A stretch of DNA of 64,000 nt, from assembly GCF_006265175.1 (NCBI RefSeq), contig NZ_VDCQ01000003.1, positions 2,059 to 66,058 on the forward strand, written 5' to 3'. Below, piece by piece: positions 24,964 to 33,932 of the stretch. Below the pieces are notes generated by a model that was not told the origin of the DNA, did no database searches, and saw only the letters and a program-made list of their open reading frames with translations. Numbering within the stretch: the stretch's first letter is position 1; every line of letters starts with the position of its first letter. The position numbers and the translations under genes were made by a program. The DNA comes from Paenibacillus hemerocallicola. Its GTDB lineage: Bacteria; Bacillota; Bacilli; Paenibacillales; NBRC-103111.

Positions 24964-26520
24964 GTGAAACACGCTAAATCAGGAAACGAAGGAAGTATGC
25001 GCGGAGAACTTGTTGACAATCAGCTGGATGCACCGTTATCGGAAAGCTTGGATTCCAACCTATCGGTATTGAAATCCGCTTTTGAAAATTGCTCGGACGT
25101 CATTCTTCATGCCTTCCGGATCGGCGGCTTAACAAAAGCCGTATTGGTCTATATTGACGGTTTGTCGAATATGGAGCTTCTCGATCAAAATGTACTGCTG
25201 CCGTTAATGAGCAAACAATGTCCGGCGGGGAGCGAGGGGCAGCAAATCAAGGACATGATAAACGTCTCGCAAACGATGGAAGTGAACACGTTTGCCGAAC
25301 TGATCCTGCAAGTCTCATCGGGAAACCCCGTTGTTCTGAATGAGAACAACCCTAAGGGAATCGCAATCGGGCTGGCCAAATGGGAGCAACGGGGTATTGA
25401 CGAGCCGATGGCGGAATCCGTAGTTCGCGGTCCCCGCGAAGGATTTACCGAGACGTTGGTGATCAACACGTCCATGCTTCGCAGAAAAATCAAAAGTCAT
25501 CGGTTCAAAATGAAATCCGTTCTGGTAGGCCGGTACACGCAAACGAGGGTCATTATTGCCTATATCGACGGAATTGCCAATCCCGAGTTGATAGAAGAAG
25601 CTACAAGACGGATACGGCGTATCGAAATCGATGGCGTGCTTGAAAGCAATTATATCGAGGAGATGATCGAGGATAACCCGTACTCTCCGTTTCCCCAGCT
25701 CTCGACAACCGAACGGCCGGATGTGGCCAGCGGTGCCTTGTTGGAAGGCCGGGTGTTGATTATGGTCGAAGGAAGTCCCTTTGCCTTAATCGCCCCGACT
25801 ACTATATTCGCCTTGCTGCAGTCTCCGGAAGATTACTATCAGCGCTATATGATCGGTTCCGCCATTCGCTGGCTGCGTTACTTTTTCGTAGGAGTCGCGC
25901 TGCTCGCTCCCTCTCTTTACGTCGCCGTCGTTACGTTCCATCAGGAAATGATCCCTTCCAATTTGCTGCTGACCTTGGTCAAATCCCGGGAGGAGATTCC
26001 ATTTCCCGCATTGGTGGAGGCATTGCTCATGGAGATAACGTTCGAAGGCTTGAGGGAAGCCGGTGTTCGGCTGCCGAAGCAAGTGGGGGCGGCCGTAAGT
26101 ATAGTCGGAGCGCTCGTGATCGGACAGGCGGCGACGGCGGCAGGGCTCGTTTCGTCGCCGATGGTGATGGTCGTTGCCATTACGGGTATCGCTTCTTTTA
26201 TGATCCCGCAATATTCGGCGGGAATTGCGCTGCGCTTGCTGCGCTTTCCTATCATGCTCTTGGCGGGTATGCTCGGGTTGCTCGGTTTAATGATCGGGTT
26301 TATCGTCATTTATGTTCATTTATGCTCGCTTCGCTCGTTCGGCGTTCCTTATTTGTCCCCGATCGCACCGATGAAAAGCGGCGATATGAAAGATGTGCTG
26401 ATAAGGGCGCCTCACTGGATGATGCGCACCAGGCCAAGTCTGAACGGAGAGTTCAACAAGATCAGACAACCGGCCGGACAAAGACCGAAATCGTCCGAAG
26501 GGGATGAATCTGCGCGATGA
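24964..26520 (+). CDS. Spore germination receptor subunit A (GerA/GerKA family)
   Basis: The 518-aa protein is the A subunit of a nutrient germinant receptor in the spore inner membrane. It has a large hydrophilic N-terminal domain with GerA signatures (FENCSDVILHAF, VLVYIDGLSN, the repeat VIIAYIDGIANPELIEEA, LLEGRVLIMVEGSPFALIAP) and about five membrane helices from residue 298 on, followed by a basic tail. The start is GTG 24964 or ATG 24997; neither has an ideal ribosome binding site. It heads the operon A-C-D-B. Such operons are normally read in the forespore under sigma-G. Confidence 0.93.
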   Translation: MKHAKSGNEGSMRGELVDNQLDAPLSESLDSNLSVLKSAFENCSDVILHAFRIGGLTKAVLVYIDGLSNMELLDQNVLLPLMSKQCPAGSEGQQIKDMINVSQTMEVNTFAELILQVSSGNPVVLNENNPKGIAIGLAKWEQRGIDEPMAESVVRGPREGFTETLVINTSMLRRKIKSHRFKMKSVLVGRYTQTRVIIAYIDGIANPELIEEATRRIRRIEIDGVLESNYIEEMIEDNPYSPFPQLSTTERPDVASGALLEGRVLIMVEGSPFALIAPTTIFALLQSPEDYYQRYMIGSAIRWLRYFFVGVALLAPSLYVAVVTFHQEMIPSNLLLTLVKSREEIPFPALVEALLMEITFEGLREAGVRLPKQVGAAVSIVGALVIGQAATAAGLVSSPMVMVVAITGIASFMIPQYSAGIALRLLRFPIMLLAGMLGLLGLMIGFIVIYVHLCSLRSFGVPYLSPIAPMKSGDMKDVLIRAPHWMMRTRPSLNGEFNKIRQPAGQRPKSSEGDESAR

Positions 26521-27755
26521 GATCGGGAAAAGAGAGGCTGCCTCGATCCGCAGCGACGAGATTGTTGCTGCTTCTGTTCCTGCTTATGGGCACGACGCTG
26601 GCAGCCGGCTGTTGGGACCGCAAGGAAGTCAATAATTTGTCGGTTATTATGGCTACGGGGATTGATAAAGCTGGAGAGGATCAAATCGAGCTTTCCGTGC
26701 AGGTGTATAATCCGAGAACCGCGGGAGGCGGTCAGCAGCAAGGGATGAAGGAGAGCGGCAACGGTGGCGGGGTCGACGGACAGACGATCGTAAGATCCGA
26801 AGTGGGAACCACCATCGCGGATGCGATGTCCAAGCTTCAAGAAAAGCTGTCGAGGCAAATCTTTTGGGGACACGGTGAAATATTCATTATCGGCGAGGAG
26901 TTGGCGAAAAACGGGCTTCGCGACCATATCGATTTTCTTCTTCGAAGCCCCGAAGTGAGAGACAATGCGGATATTCTGATAAGCAAAGGACCTGCAAAGC
27001 GCGTCCTCACTTTACACATTCCGCTGGAAAGGGATTCTGCCGAAATGCTGCATAACTTGACCGATCTTCATCTCGGGATTGCGACTACGATCGTGGATTT
27101 GAGCCGGATGTTGGTCAGTAGAGCAGGTGCGGCCGTCCTGCCGCTAGTCAAGTACTCCCAGTCGGAGGAGCAAAATGGCGGGTCGGGCAAAATTTCTTAT
27201 CTTAGGGGAGCCGGCATTTTGAAGAAGGACAAGCTGGTCGGCTTTATCGATAGCGATATAACGCGCGGTGTGATGTGGATCCGAAACGAAATCGATAGGG
27301 CTACGGTAACCGTTACTCCAAAACAAACGGAGAGCGGATTCGTCACTGCCAGGTTGATCCGCAGTCAAACGAAGCTGATTCCTTCGATCGAAGGCGATGA
27401 ATGGACGATAACCGTGAAGAGCGTAGCGGAGGGAGACTTGATTCAAAATACGACATTGCTGGATTATGGGAAGCCCGAGCTGGCCAAACAATTGGAGAAG
27501 GACTTCGGTGAGCAAATCGACGCCAAAATAGCGGCTGCCGTAGCCGCGGTCCAACAAAATATGAACGCCGATATTTTGGGCTTCGCCCAAGCTTTCCACC
27601 GGAAATATCCTAAGGAGTGGAACCGGGTAAAGGACGAATGGGACGAAAAGTTTCCGCAAGTAAAAGTCACTTTTGAGAGCGATGTCAAAATAGAGAGACA
27701 GGGGCTTTCCTCTCCCTCGGCTCTTCGATCGAATCAAGGAGGGCGTTCCGAATGA
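26517..27755 (+). CDS. Spore germination receptor lipoprotein subunit C (Ger(x)C family)
   Basis: This is a 412-aa lipoprotein with lipobox LAAGCWDRKEVN; the WDRKE sequence after the lipidated Cys is a hallmark of Ger(x)C proteins. The three-domain body continues with VIMATGIDKAGEDQIELSVQ and the C-terminal segment FAQAFHRKYPKEWNRVKDEW. The start overlaps the A-subunit stop by four bases. In the spore it anchors to the outer face of the inner membrane and is needed for receptor assembly. Confidence 0.93.
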   Translation: MRSGKERLPRSAATRLLLLLFLLMGTTLAAGCWDRKEVNNLSVIMATGIDKAGEDQIELSVQVYNPRTAGGGQQQGMKESGNGGGVDGQTIVRSEVGTTIADAMSKLQEKLSRQIFWGHGEIFIIGEELAKNGLRDHIDFLLRSPEVRDNADILISKGPAKRVLTLHIPLERDSAEMLHNLTDLHLGIATTIVDLSRMLVSRAGAAVLPLVKYSQSEEQNGGSGKISYLRGAGILKKDKLVGFIDSDITRGVMWIRNEIDRATVTVTPKQTESGFVTARLIRSQTKLIPSIEGDEWTITVKSVAEGDLIQNTTLLDYGKPELAKQLEKDFGEQIDAKIAAAVAAVQQNMNADILGFAQAFHRKYPKEWNRVKDEWDEKFPQVKVTFESDVKIERQGLSSPSALRSNQGGRSE

Positions 27756-27976
27756 AAGCCGGCGAAATAATAGGGATAACATTGCTGGTCGTCGTCATTT
27801 TTTTATGGGATTGGCCGAAACTTTCTCGTCAGCCGGCGACCTTGCGCACCGCTTTTATAGCCGTAACGGTGTTGGGATGGGTGCTGGCCGTGCTGCTAGT
27901 GTTTTTCCCGGAGCTTCCCGGTCCAACCCAATTGGTGGACACGATTTTCAAGCCGCTGGGTAAAACTTTGGAGTAA
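27752..27976 (+). CDS. Small two-helix germination receptor D-type subunit
   Basis: This 74-aa protein has two membrane helices (IIGITLLVVVIFLWDW and FIAVTVLGWVLAVLLVFFPE) and a short tail. It overlaps the C-subunit stop by four bases. Small D proteins of this design accompany germinant receptors in other Bacillales and modulate germination efficiency. The assignment rests mainly on size, topology and position between the C and B genes. Confidence 0.75.
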   Translation: MKAGEIIGITLLVVVIFLWDWPKLSRQPATLRTAFIAVTVLGWVLAVLLVFFPELPGPTQLVDTIFKPLGKTLE

Positions 27977-28019
27977 CAAACCTCCGGGCGTCAGCTGCGG
28001 ACAAGCGAGGACAGACATC

Positions 28020-29132
28020 GTGATCGAACTAGGAAAAGTATCGTCTTTTCAAATGGCGATGATGCTATATTCGATGCCGGTAGCGACAGGTATCGTTATA
28101 CTCCCGGCCATCACGGCGAGACAGGCCGAGCAGGACTTGTGGCTATCGCCGATTATCGCTTCCCTGGTCGGATATATGCTTATTTACATCGCCTATCGAT
28201 TGGATAAGCTATATCCCAATAAGACCGTGATGGAATACTGTATCGAAGTGGCCGGTCGCATTCCGGGAAAGGCGCTCGGGTTCGTTTTCGTATTTTTTTA
28301 TTTGCATTTGAGCGGTATCGTAATTCGGCAGTACGGCGAATTCATCGTCGGCAATTTTTTTCTGAAAACTCCGATGATCGCCATAACGGGAGTGACGGTG
28401 ATAGCCTGTGCCATAGCGGTCAGATGCGGTCTGGAAGTACTGGGCAGATGCTCGCAGTCGTTCATCACCCTGTTGATCGTACTGGTCCTGATCGTAACCG
28501 TGCTGCTCCTGCCGGGAATGAACCCGGAGAACGTGTTTCCGGTCATGGAACGGGGATTTGTCCCCGTACTCAAAGGAGCCGCATCGCCGATGGACTGGTT
28601 TTCCTCCTACTTTGCCGCTCTATTTCTGTTTCCGTTTCTGAGCGATAAAAGCAAAGGGATGAAATGGGGGATGATCTCGGTCTGCGCGGTGATGCTGACC
28701 ATGGTGATTACCAACCTCGCGGCTCTATTGCTATTTGGCGAATTAACGGCCGATCTCAGCTATCCGATGATGGTTGCCGTTCGGCAAATCAGTCTCGCCG
28801 GTTTTATCGAGCATATCGAAGCCGTTGTCATGTCGATATGGATATTGGGAGCTTTTGTCCAAATCTGCATGCACTATTATATTGCGGTAGTCGGAACAGC
28901 CCAGTGGCTGGGAATGAAAAGCTATAAGCCGCTTGTATTTCCGCTCGGGTTTCTACTGTTGGTGCTAAGCGTATGGATAGCACCGGACTTGCAGGTGTTG
29001 TCCGGCTTCTTGGGCACGTCGTTCGCTTTTTATGCCTTGGCGATCCGCTTCATGATTCCATTGCTGCTATTTTTGGTTGCGCTTCTGCGCAAGAAACGGG
29101 GGAAGTCGCGGGCTAGCGGGTCTAACGGCTAA
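28020..29132 (+). CDS. Spore germination receptor permease subunit B (GerB/GerKB family)
   Basis: The 370-aa protein is a ten-helix APC-superfamily permease of the endospore germination type. Typical segments are the first helix region VSSFQMAMMLYSMPVATGIVI, the motif LYPNKTVMEYCIEVAGRI, and ISLAGFIEHIEAVVMSIW in the seventh to eighth helices. It starts at GTG 28020, 43 bases after the D gene. In receptors of this type the B subunit holds the nutrient-binding site. The nutrient is not predictable here. Confidence 0.93.
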   Translation: MIELGKVSSFQMAMMLYSMPVATGIVILPAITARQAEQDLWLSPIIASLVGYMLIYIAYRLDKLYPNKTVMEYCIEVAGRIPGKALGFVFVFFYLHLSGIVIRQYGEFIVGNFFLKTPMIAITGVTVIACAIAVRCGLEVLGRCSQSFITLLIVLVLIVTVLLLPGMNPENVFPVMERGFVPVLKGAASPMDWFSSYFAALFLFPFLSDKSKGMKWGMISVCAVMLTMVITNLAALLLFGELTADLSYPMMVAVRQISLAGFIEHIEAVVMSIWILGAFVQICMHYYIAVVGTAQWLGMKSYKPLVFPLGFLLLVLSVWIAPDLQVLSGFLGTSFAFYALAIRFMIPLLLFLVALLRKKRGKSRASGSNG

Positions 29133-29340
29133 CGCACAGCTTTCAGGGCCGGACAACCCGCCCGGACTCCGGTGTAAGCTTGGGCGAGGCACTATGAAAT
29201 GAATAACATCGTTCATCCCCTTTATCTTATAGACTCATGGAGTGGAAATCGTTGGATGCGGGATGGTATGATGGACAAGAGCGATGAGGAAACTCGGTAA
29301 CGGCATTTTTTGAATTTATGAGAGCGAGTTGGAGAAGTGT

Positions 29341-29580
29341 ATGGCAAAGCATAAGCAGAAGCGACCGACAAGGGATGAATTTGAGCTGGAAGAACTGGGA
29401 AACCAGTTGGTTGAAGCCAAGGATGAGGAAATGGAAGTCATTCTGACCGTATGGGGACAAACGGATCCGGTAATCGGTCGGATCGTAGCGTTGGATGCAC
29501 GGACGCGGCTCGTACACGTCGAGCAGCAAGACTCGCTGACCAAGGTGCCTTTTCTGGATATCATGAAAGTAAGCTCTTAG
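29341..29580 (+). CDS. YolD-like protein
   Basis: This 79-aa protein matches the YolD-like family: a charged N-terminus (KHKQKRPTRDEFELEELG) and a beta-rich C-terminus GRIVALDARTRLVHVEQ then VPFLDIMKV. The chosen ATG lies 6 bases after GGAG; a TTG at 29329 in the same frame overlaps that site. YolD proteins are often encoded with Y-family DNA polymerases, but none is nearby. The role is unknown. Confidence 0.8.
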   Translation: MAKHKQKRPTRDEFELEELGNQLVEAKDEEMEVILTVWGQTDPVIGRIVALDARTRLVHVEQQDSLTKVPFLDIMKVSS

Positions 29581-29695
29581 CAGTCGCCGATTCTGGATGG
29601 CAAACGATCCCGAACGGATGTCCATTCGTAGACGGCGGACGGGCAAGCGATAAAGAACCCAATGTGCCACTATCGTCATCATCCGGTTCATAAAG

Positions 29696-29722
29696 GCTGC
29701 GCAGCTGTTGCGCGGCTTTTTT
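29696..29722 (+). terminator. Rho-independent terminator after the YolD-like gene
   Basis: GCTGCGCA and TGCGCGGC form an 8-bp stem (one wobble) with a five-base loop, followed by TTTTTT. Confidence 0.75.
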
Positions 29723-29793
29723 AACTTGTTTCGGTGATCATGAATCAGGCAGAATAGGAGTTTTAATAGTTGCACAATTCCGAAAAAAAGCTA

Positions 29794-29823
29794 TTGTCAA
29801 GCAAATGGCGGTTGGTATATATT
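29794..29823 (+). promoter_or_regulatory. Promoter of the LacI-family regulator gene
   Basis: TTGTCA (29794-29799) and TATATT (29818-29823) are spaced by 18 bases. The expected transcription start near 29830 lies directly before the AAGCGCTT operator. Confidence 0.55.
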
Positions 29824-29835
29824 GTATTTGTAGCA

Positions 29836-29851
29836 GATGAAGCGCTTAACC
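29836..29851. promoter_or_regulatory. LacI-type operator (AAGCGCTT core)
   Basis: GATGAAGCGCTTAACC contains the palindromic core AAGCGCTT (29840-29847). The same core with matching flanks occurs twice before iolD. Its position just downstream of the promoter suits autorepression by the regulator that follows. Confidence 0.6.
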
Positions 29852-29902
29852 CCCAATAACCGCTTCATAAGAAGCCGATACGGAAAGGCAGGGCGGTTTC
29901 TA

Positions 29903-30922
29903 TTGAACTATACGATAATAGATATAGCCGTACGGGCAGGGGTTTCCAAATCGACCGTCTCACGCGTCGTTTCCGGTAACGGCTATACCAGCCCCAAAAC
30001 TCGCGAGAAAGTGCTGAATGCCATTCGGGAGCTGCAATATAAGCCTAATGCGGTAGCCAGAGCGATGGTGTCCCAACGTACGTTCAACATAGGCGTCATC
30101 ATTTATCGCAAAGATTTCCCGATCGTGTCGCATCCCATTTACGGAAAAATACTGGATGCCATTTTGGCGGCGGCCGAGAGCTTGGGCTTCTCGGTATTTG
30201 TTTCCACGGATAAGGAGATGTCGCTCCGTTCGGCCGACTATATGCTGGAGAAAAGAGTGGACGGACTCGTGCTGATCAGCCGGCTCAGTCAGGAGGCGAT
30301 CGGATACATCGACAGCTTTAACGTTCCGTATTTGATGGTTAACGGCACGGCGGAGAATGAGCGCGTCATCCAGCTTGTTAACGACGACCTTAAGAGCGGC
30401 ATGTTGGCTGCAGACCATTTGTACGAATGGGGCCACCGGAGGATTGCCGTCCTTGCCGGTCCGCAAAATCACAGAAGCCACCATCTGAGGTATGAAGGCT
30501 TCTGTCAACGGATGAAGGAACTGGGAGTCGTCATTCAGTCGGAATACGGCTATTTCGCTTCAACCTCCATGTTCGAGGACGGACTCGCAAGTTTCCGATC
30601 GATGTGGGAACGTTCCCACAATGACTATCCGACCGCCATTTTCGCTACGAACGACATGCTGGCTCTGGGCGCTATTGCAGGCATTCAGGAGAAGGGCTTG
30701 CGGATTCCGCACGATATTTCGATTATAGGCTCGGACAATATCGATTTCGCCGGCTTCTCGACTCCTCCGTTGACGACCGTCCATACCGATAAAGAGCGCA
30801 TGGGGCAAGACGCGGTGTATATGCTCGATCGATTGATTCAAAGGCTTGAATTAAGTCCTTCCCGGATTGAATACGAACCTAGATTGATCGTTCGAGGCAC
30901 TACGGGGCCTGTCTTGCAATGA
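29903..30922 (+). CDS. LacI-family transcriptional regulator
   Basis: The N-terminal helix-turn-helix is clear (YTIIDIAVRAGVSKSTVSRV, hinge NAVARAMVSQRTFNIGVIIY), followed by a periplasmic-binding-type effector domain. I propose TTG 29903 as start because it gives the standard LacI N-terminus MNYTIIDIA and leaves the operator at 29836 in the untranslated leader; an in-frame ATG at 29837 would add 22 unusual residues. It precedes the binding-protein, PHP, GDPD and iol genes. Shared AAGCGCTT palindromes make it the likely local repressor, with inositol or a derivative as candidate inducer. Confidence 0.88.
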   Translation: MNYTIIDIAVRAGVSKSTVSRVVSGNGYTSPKTREKVLNAIRELQYKPNAVARAMVSQRTFNIGVIIYRKDFPIVSHPIYGKILDAILAAAESLGFSVFVSTDKEMSLRSADYMLEKRVDGLVLISRLSQEAIGYIDSFNVPYLMVNGTAENERVIQLVNDDLKSGMLAADHLYEWGHRRIAVLAGPQNHRSHHLRYEGFCQRMKELGVVIQSEYGYFASTSMFEDGLASFRSMWERSHNDYPTAIFATNDMLALGAIAGIQEKGLRIPHDISIIGSDNIDFAGFSTPPLTTVHTDKERMGQDAVYMLDRLIQRLELSPSRIEYEPRLIVRGTTGPVLQ

Positions 30923-30954
30923 GACATAACGGTCCGTGCCGTTCAAGCCAAAGG

Positions 30955-30976
30955 AAAGGAGGTGGTCACGATGTAA
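30955..30976 (+). promoter_or_regulatory. Strong Shine-Dalgarno followed by an ATG-TAA start-stop pair
   Basis: AAAGGAGGTG (30955-30964) complements the 16S rRNA end almost perfectly. Seven bases on lies ATG (30971-30973), followed at once by TAA. It sits 71 bases before the true start of the binding-protein gene. A ribosome could load and stall here without making a peptide, as at known 5' mRNA stabiliser (STAB-SD-like) sites. Confidence 0.4.
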
Positions 30977-31046
30977 CCGCAAAGAAGTCTCGGTCGAATC
31001 GGGGATGGTTGTTTGCAAGTCCATACAATCTTATGGAGGGGATTGC

Positions 31047-32393
31047 ATGAAAATGAAGCAAGGCTTATCGATGTTGGCGCTGCCTCTGCTCGTCATGACG
31101 ATGGCCGCATGCGGGGGCGGGAAGGAGGCGCAAGAGACGCAAGGGGACGGCAAGGGGCAAAAGGCGGAAGAGGCGAAGCAACCGGCGAAGCCTCCCGAAC
31201 CGGTCACGTTGACCATTACGAACCATAAGAGTGTAGGATTCACGGAAAAGGATTTTCAGACCTATTTCGTCGAGCCGGTAAAGAAAAAGTACCCGCACAT
31301 TACTCTGGAATATATAAAGCCGGGGGATGGCTCACAGCTCGAGGATCTCATTTTGGCCAACAAAACGCCCGATCTCATATTCGCCAGCAACGGCTATTTC
31401 GCTTTGCTGAAGCAGCTCGACATTATGCAGGACTTGAACGAATACGTGAAGAAATACAAAGTCGATTTGTCTATGTACGATCAGCCGATTTTGGAAAGAA
31501 TCCGACAGGCGGGCGATAAGGGCGAACTGTACTCGATTCCATTCTCGCTGAACTATGGCGTCATGCTGTACAATAAAGATATTTTCGATAAAGTCGGAAT
31601 CCCCTACCCCAAAGACTTGATGAGCTTCGAAGAAATACTGCCTGTCGCCAAAAAAATCAACCGCGTGGAAAACGGCATGCAATACATCGGCTTCGAGCCA
31701 CAGCACGCCGACACGATCGCCGGTCAGCTGGGCATTCCCGCCATAGGAAGCAACGATCAGCCCAATTTCAACTCTCCCGAGTACAAAAGAGTGTTCGAGT
31801 TTTTGAAGCAAGTGTACGAAATTCCAGGTCAAATCGGACCGAACGGCAAACATAACTGGGGCCGGAACGGCTTTCTGAAGGACCAGAACGTTGCGATGTT
31901 TCTGGAATGGACGAACGATGTCGCCGCTCCGCTGGAAGAAGCGATGAAAGCCGGATTTACGAGCTGGGACATCTCTGCGCTGCCCAACTTCCAGGATAAG
32001 CTCGGCAACGGCCGAACGGTCGATTCGCACATGACCTTTATTTCCAAAACGAGCAAGTATAAGGATGAAGCATTCCAAGTGCTGCTGGAGTCGGTTTCCC
32101 GCGAGACGCAAATGAATGTAAGCGCTAACGCTCGCATCAGCTCCATTCCGGACAAGGCGATTCAGAACAATTACGCCAAAAATTTCGAAAGCTATAAAGG
32201 CAAAAAAGTTCAGAACATCTTCTTGACGAAGCAGACTCCGTCGCAAAAATCTTCGATTTACGGCAGCAAAGCATCGAGTATCGTGCGCGATGAACAAAAA
32301 AATATGGCTTTGGGACTTAAGGACATGAACACCGCCTTGTCGGACGCACAGGAAAAGGCGTTGAAAAACGTGCAGGAAGAGAAAGCGAAATAA
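31047..32393 (+). CDS. Extracellular solute-binding lipoprotein, family 1 (orphan)
   Basis: This 448-aa lipoprotein has lipobox MAAC and the sugar-binding family-1 pattern: TLEYIKPGDGSQLEDLILAN, SIPFSLNYGVMLYNKDIFDK, NGMQYIGFEPQH and MFLEWTNDVAAP. ATG 31047 follows GGAGGGG. Binding proteins of this class normally precede two permease genes of the MalFG type, but none is present here, so the transporter must be completed elsewhere. It is followed by a hypothetical gene, a PHP enzyme, a phosphodiesterase and the iol genes. An inositol-containing compound is therefore a reasonable ligand guess. A close paralogue is at 51918. Confidence 0.9.
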   Translation: MKMKQGLSMLALPLLVMTMAACGGGKEAQETQGDGKGQKAEEAKQPAKPPEPVTLTITNHKSVGFTEKDFQTYFVEPVKKKYPHITLEYIKPGDGSQLEDLILANKTPDLIFASNGYFALLKQLDIMQDLNEYVKKYKVDLSMYDQPILERIRQAGDKGELYSIPFSLNYGVMLYNKDIFDKVGIPYPKDLMSFEEILPVAKKINRVENGMQYIGFEPQHADTIAGQLGIPAIGSNDQPNFNSPEYKRVFEFLKQVYEIPGQIGPNGKHNWGRNGFLKDQNVAMFLEWTNDVAAPLEEAMKAGFTSWDISALPNFQDKLGNGRTVDSHMTFISKTSKYKDEAFQVLLESVSRETQMNVSANARISSIPDKAIQNNYAKNFESYKGKKVQNIFLTKQTPSQKSSIYGSKASSIVRDEQKNMALGLKDMNTALSDAQEKALKNVQEEKAK

Positions 32394-32411
32394 GAAGAAG
32401 GTGGAGGGACC

Positions 32412-32873
32412 ATGAACCGACTGCTTGACGTCGAAGCGATGCTGAAGGCGACCCAAACCCGGACGCATATCGTGTATTCCTTCTCCGTTTCCGAGATGTG
32501 CCGCAGACTGCATATCGATTTCCGGTATTCGCCGAAGACGCTGGACGATGAAGCATTAGCGATGGACATCGTTCGTCAAAGTGTGCATAAGTACGGTGCC
32601 CGCAGCGAGCAGAGCATCGCGGACGGTTTGAAAAAATGGCTGCCGTTGAAAAATTTGATAACCGTTTCGGTCGATGATCCGTCCGGCTTCCGGGGAGCAT
32701 GCCACCGGCAACATGCCGAGCAGCATCTGTTTCTGGCCGCCGATTCCGCTTCGCCCGGTCTGATGCCCGGTCCTTTGCAGGTAGGGAATTGGTCTATAAC
32801 GTTGAGTGTCCATGCGCTTGTCACCGACCTGTGCAGCTATAGGCTGACGGTGCGGGAAGAGAAGGAGTGGTAA
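32412..32873 (+). CDS. Hypothetical protein linked to the PHP enzyme
   Basis: This 153-aa protein is soluble, with a beta-rich C-terminus (LQVGNWSITLSVHALVTDL). It starts behind GGTGGAGGGACC and ends at the base just before the next start codon, so it is tightly coupled to the PHP gene. I do not recognise a family. Its position suggests an accessory or substrate-binding partner of the PHP phosphoesterase. Confidence 0.65.
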   Translation: MNRLLDVEAMLKATQTRTHIVYSFSVSEMCRRLHIDFRYSPKTLDDEALAMDIVRQSVHKYGARSEQSIADGLKKWLPLKNLITVSVDDPSGFRGACHRQHAEQHLFLAADSASPGLMPGPLQVGNWSITLSVHALVTDLCSYRLTVREEKEW

Positions 32874-33929
32874 ATGTTGCAGTGGCTTCCTTATGAACTG
32901 CATACGCATACGTTCCACAGCGACGGAGAGCATTTGCTGCTTGAGCTGGCGAGAAGCGCCAAGGAGCTGGGCTTGTTCGGCATCGCCATGACCGATCATA
33001 ATACGATGTCGCCGCTTCTCGAAAGGAAGCGCATTCAAGAGGAGACGCGTCTCCATATTGTACGCGGCATGGAATGGACGACCTTCTACGGTCATATGCT
33101 TGCGGTAGGAATCGGCGAGTACGCGGATTGGAGACAGCTGGGAATCGAGGATATCCATCAAGGGATCGAGCGTGTGCATCGGCAAGGAGGAATCGTCGGC
33201 ATCGCCCATCCGTTCCGCATGGGAAGTCCGCTATGCACGGGCTGCTATTGGGAATACGACATTACCGATTGGCATGACATCGATTATATCGAGGTATGGT
33301 CCGGCATCTTCCCATCCATCATGAGCAGCAACCAAACCGCTTTCCGACTATGGACGGACAAATTGAACGAAGGATATCGAATAGCAGGACTGTGCGGCCG
33401 CGACTGGCACGTGTCCTCGAAGAAGGAAAGCGAACCGATCGCGGTTGCTTACCTGGGTCTCGCACACGGAGATATCGCCGTCGCCGGAGAGTTTGCCATG
33501 GAGCAAACGGTTGTCGACGCGATCCGCGGCGGCGCGGTCAGCGTGACGATGGGTCCGCTGCTGGATTGTACGGTATGGCACGAGCCGACTCGTCGCGTGT
33601 ACCGAATCGGAGAGGAAATCTCCCTGCATGAAGAGTCGGAAGCCGGCTTGATCCAGGTCGAGGTCGATTTCTCGGCGAGGAAAGAGCATTGGCAACTGGA
33701 CGATCAGGAGCTGAAGGTGCGACTGACAAGCAACGCGGGACTATTGGGAGAGCTGACCGTAACACGGGATCGACCCTCTGCCACGGTTGCCGTCAAGCTG
33801 GATGGATTGATTTGGCTCAGAGCGGAGTTGTATGGAGCATTGAGCGGTATCAGAACGATGATTGCCTTCACCAACCCCATTTACGTTCGGCAACCGTCGT
33901 TACTATCAGACGGGCGCGAGGAGGAATAA
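32874..33929 (+). CDS. PHP-domain metallohydrolase (CehA/McbA type)
   Basis: The 351-aa protein carries the PHP metal-binding motifs: ELHTHTFHSDGE (motif I, HxH), GIAMTDHNT (motif II), the ligand Glu in VRGMEWTTFYG, AHPFRMG, and GLCGRDWHV in the last motif. Enzymes of the CehA/McbA branch hydrolyse phosphodiesters or related esters using two or three metals. The C-terminal 100 residues form a beta-rich extension. Setting between an orphan sugar-binding protein and a glycerophosphodiesterase suggests a role in processing a phosphodiester substrate. Confidence 0.85.
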   Translation: MLQWLPYELHTHTFHSDGEHLLLELARSAKELGLFGIAMTDHNTMSPLLERKRIQEETRLHIVRGMEWTTFYGHMLAVGIGEYADWRQLGIEDIHQGIERVHRQGGIVGIAHPFRMGSPLCTGCYWEYDITDWHDIDYIEVWSGIFPSIMSSNQTAFRLWTDKLNEGYRIAGLCGRDWHVSSKKESEPIAVAYLGLAHGDIAVAGEFAMEQTVVDAIRGGAVSVTMGPLLDCTVWHEPTRRVYRIGEEISLHEESEAGLIQVEVDFSARKEHWQLDDQELKVRLTSNAGLLGELTVTRDRPSATVAVKLDGLIWLRAELYGALSGIRTMIAFTNPIYVRQPSLLSDGREEE

Positions 33930-33932
33930 ACG

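Noticed and set aside
31332-32513. Minus-strand frame of 393 codons across the binding-protein gene
   Set aside because: It is antisense to a lipoprotein gene with an intact lipobox and family motifs; no start signal.
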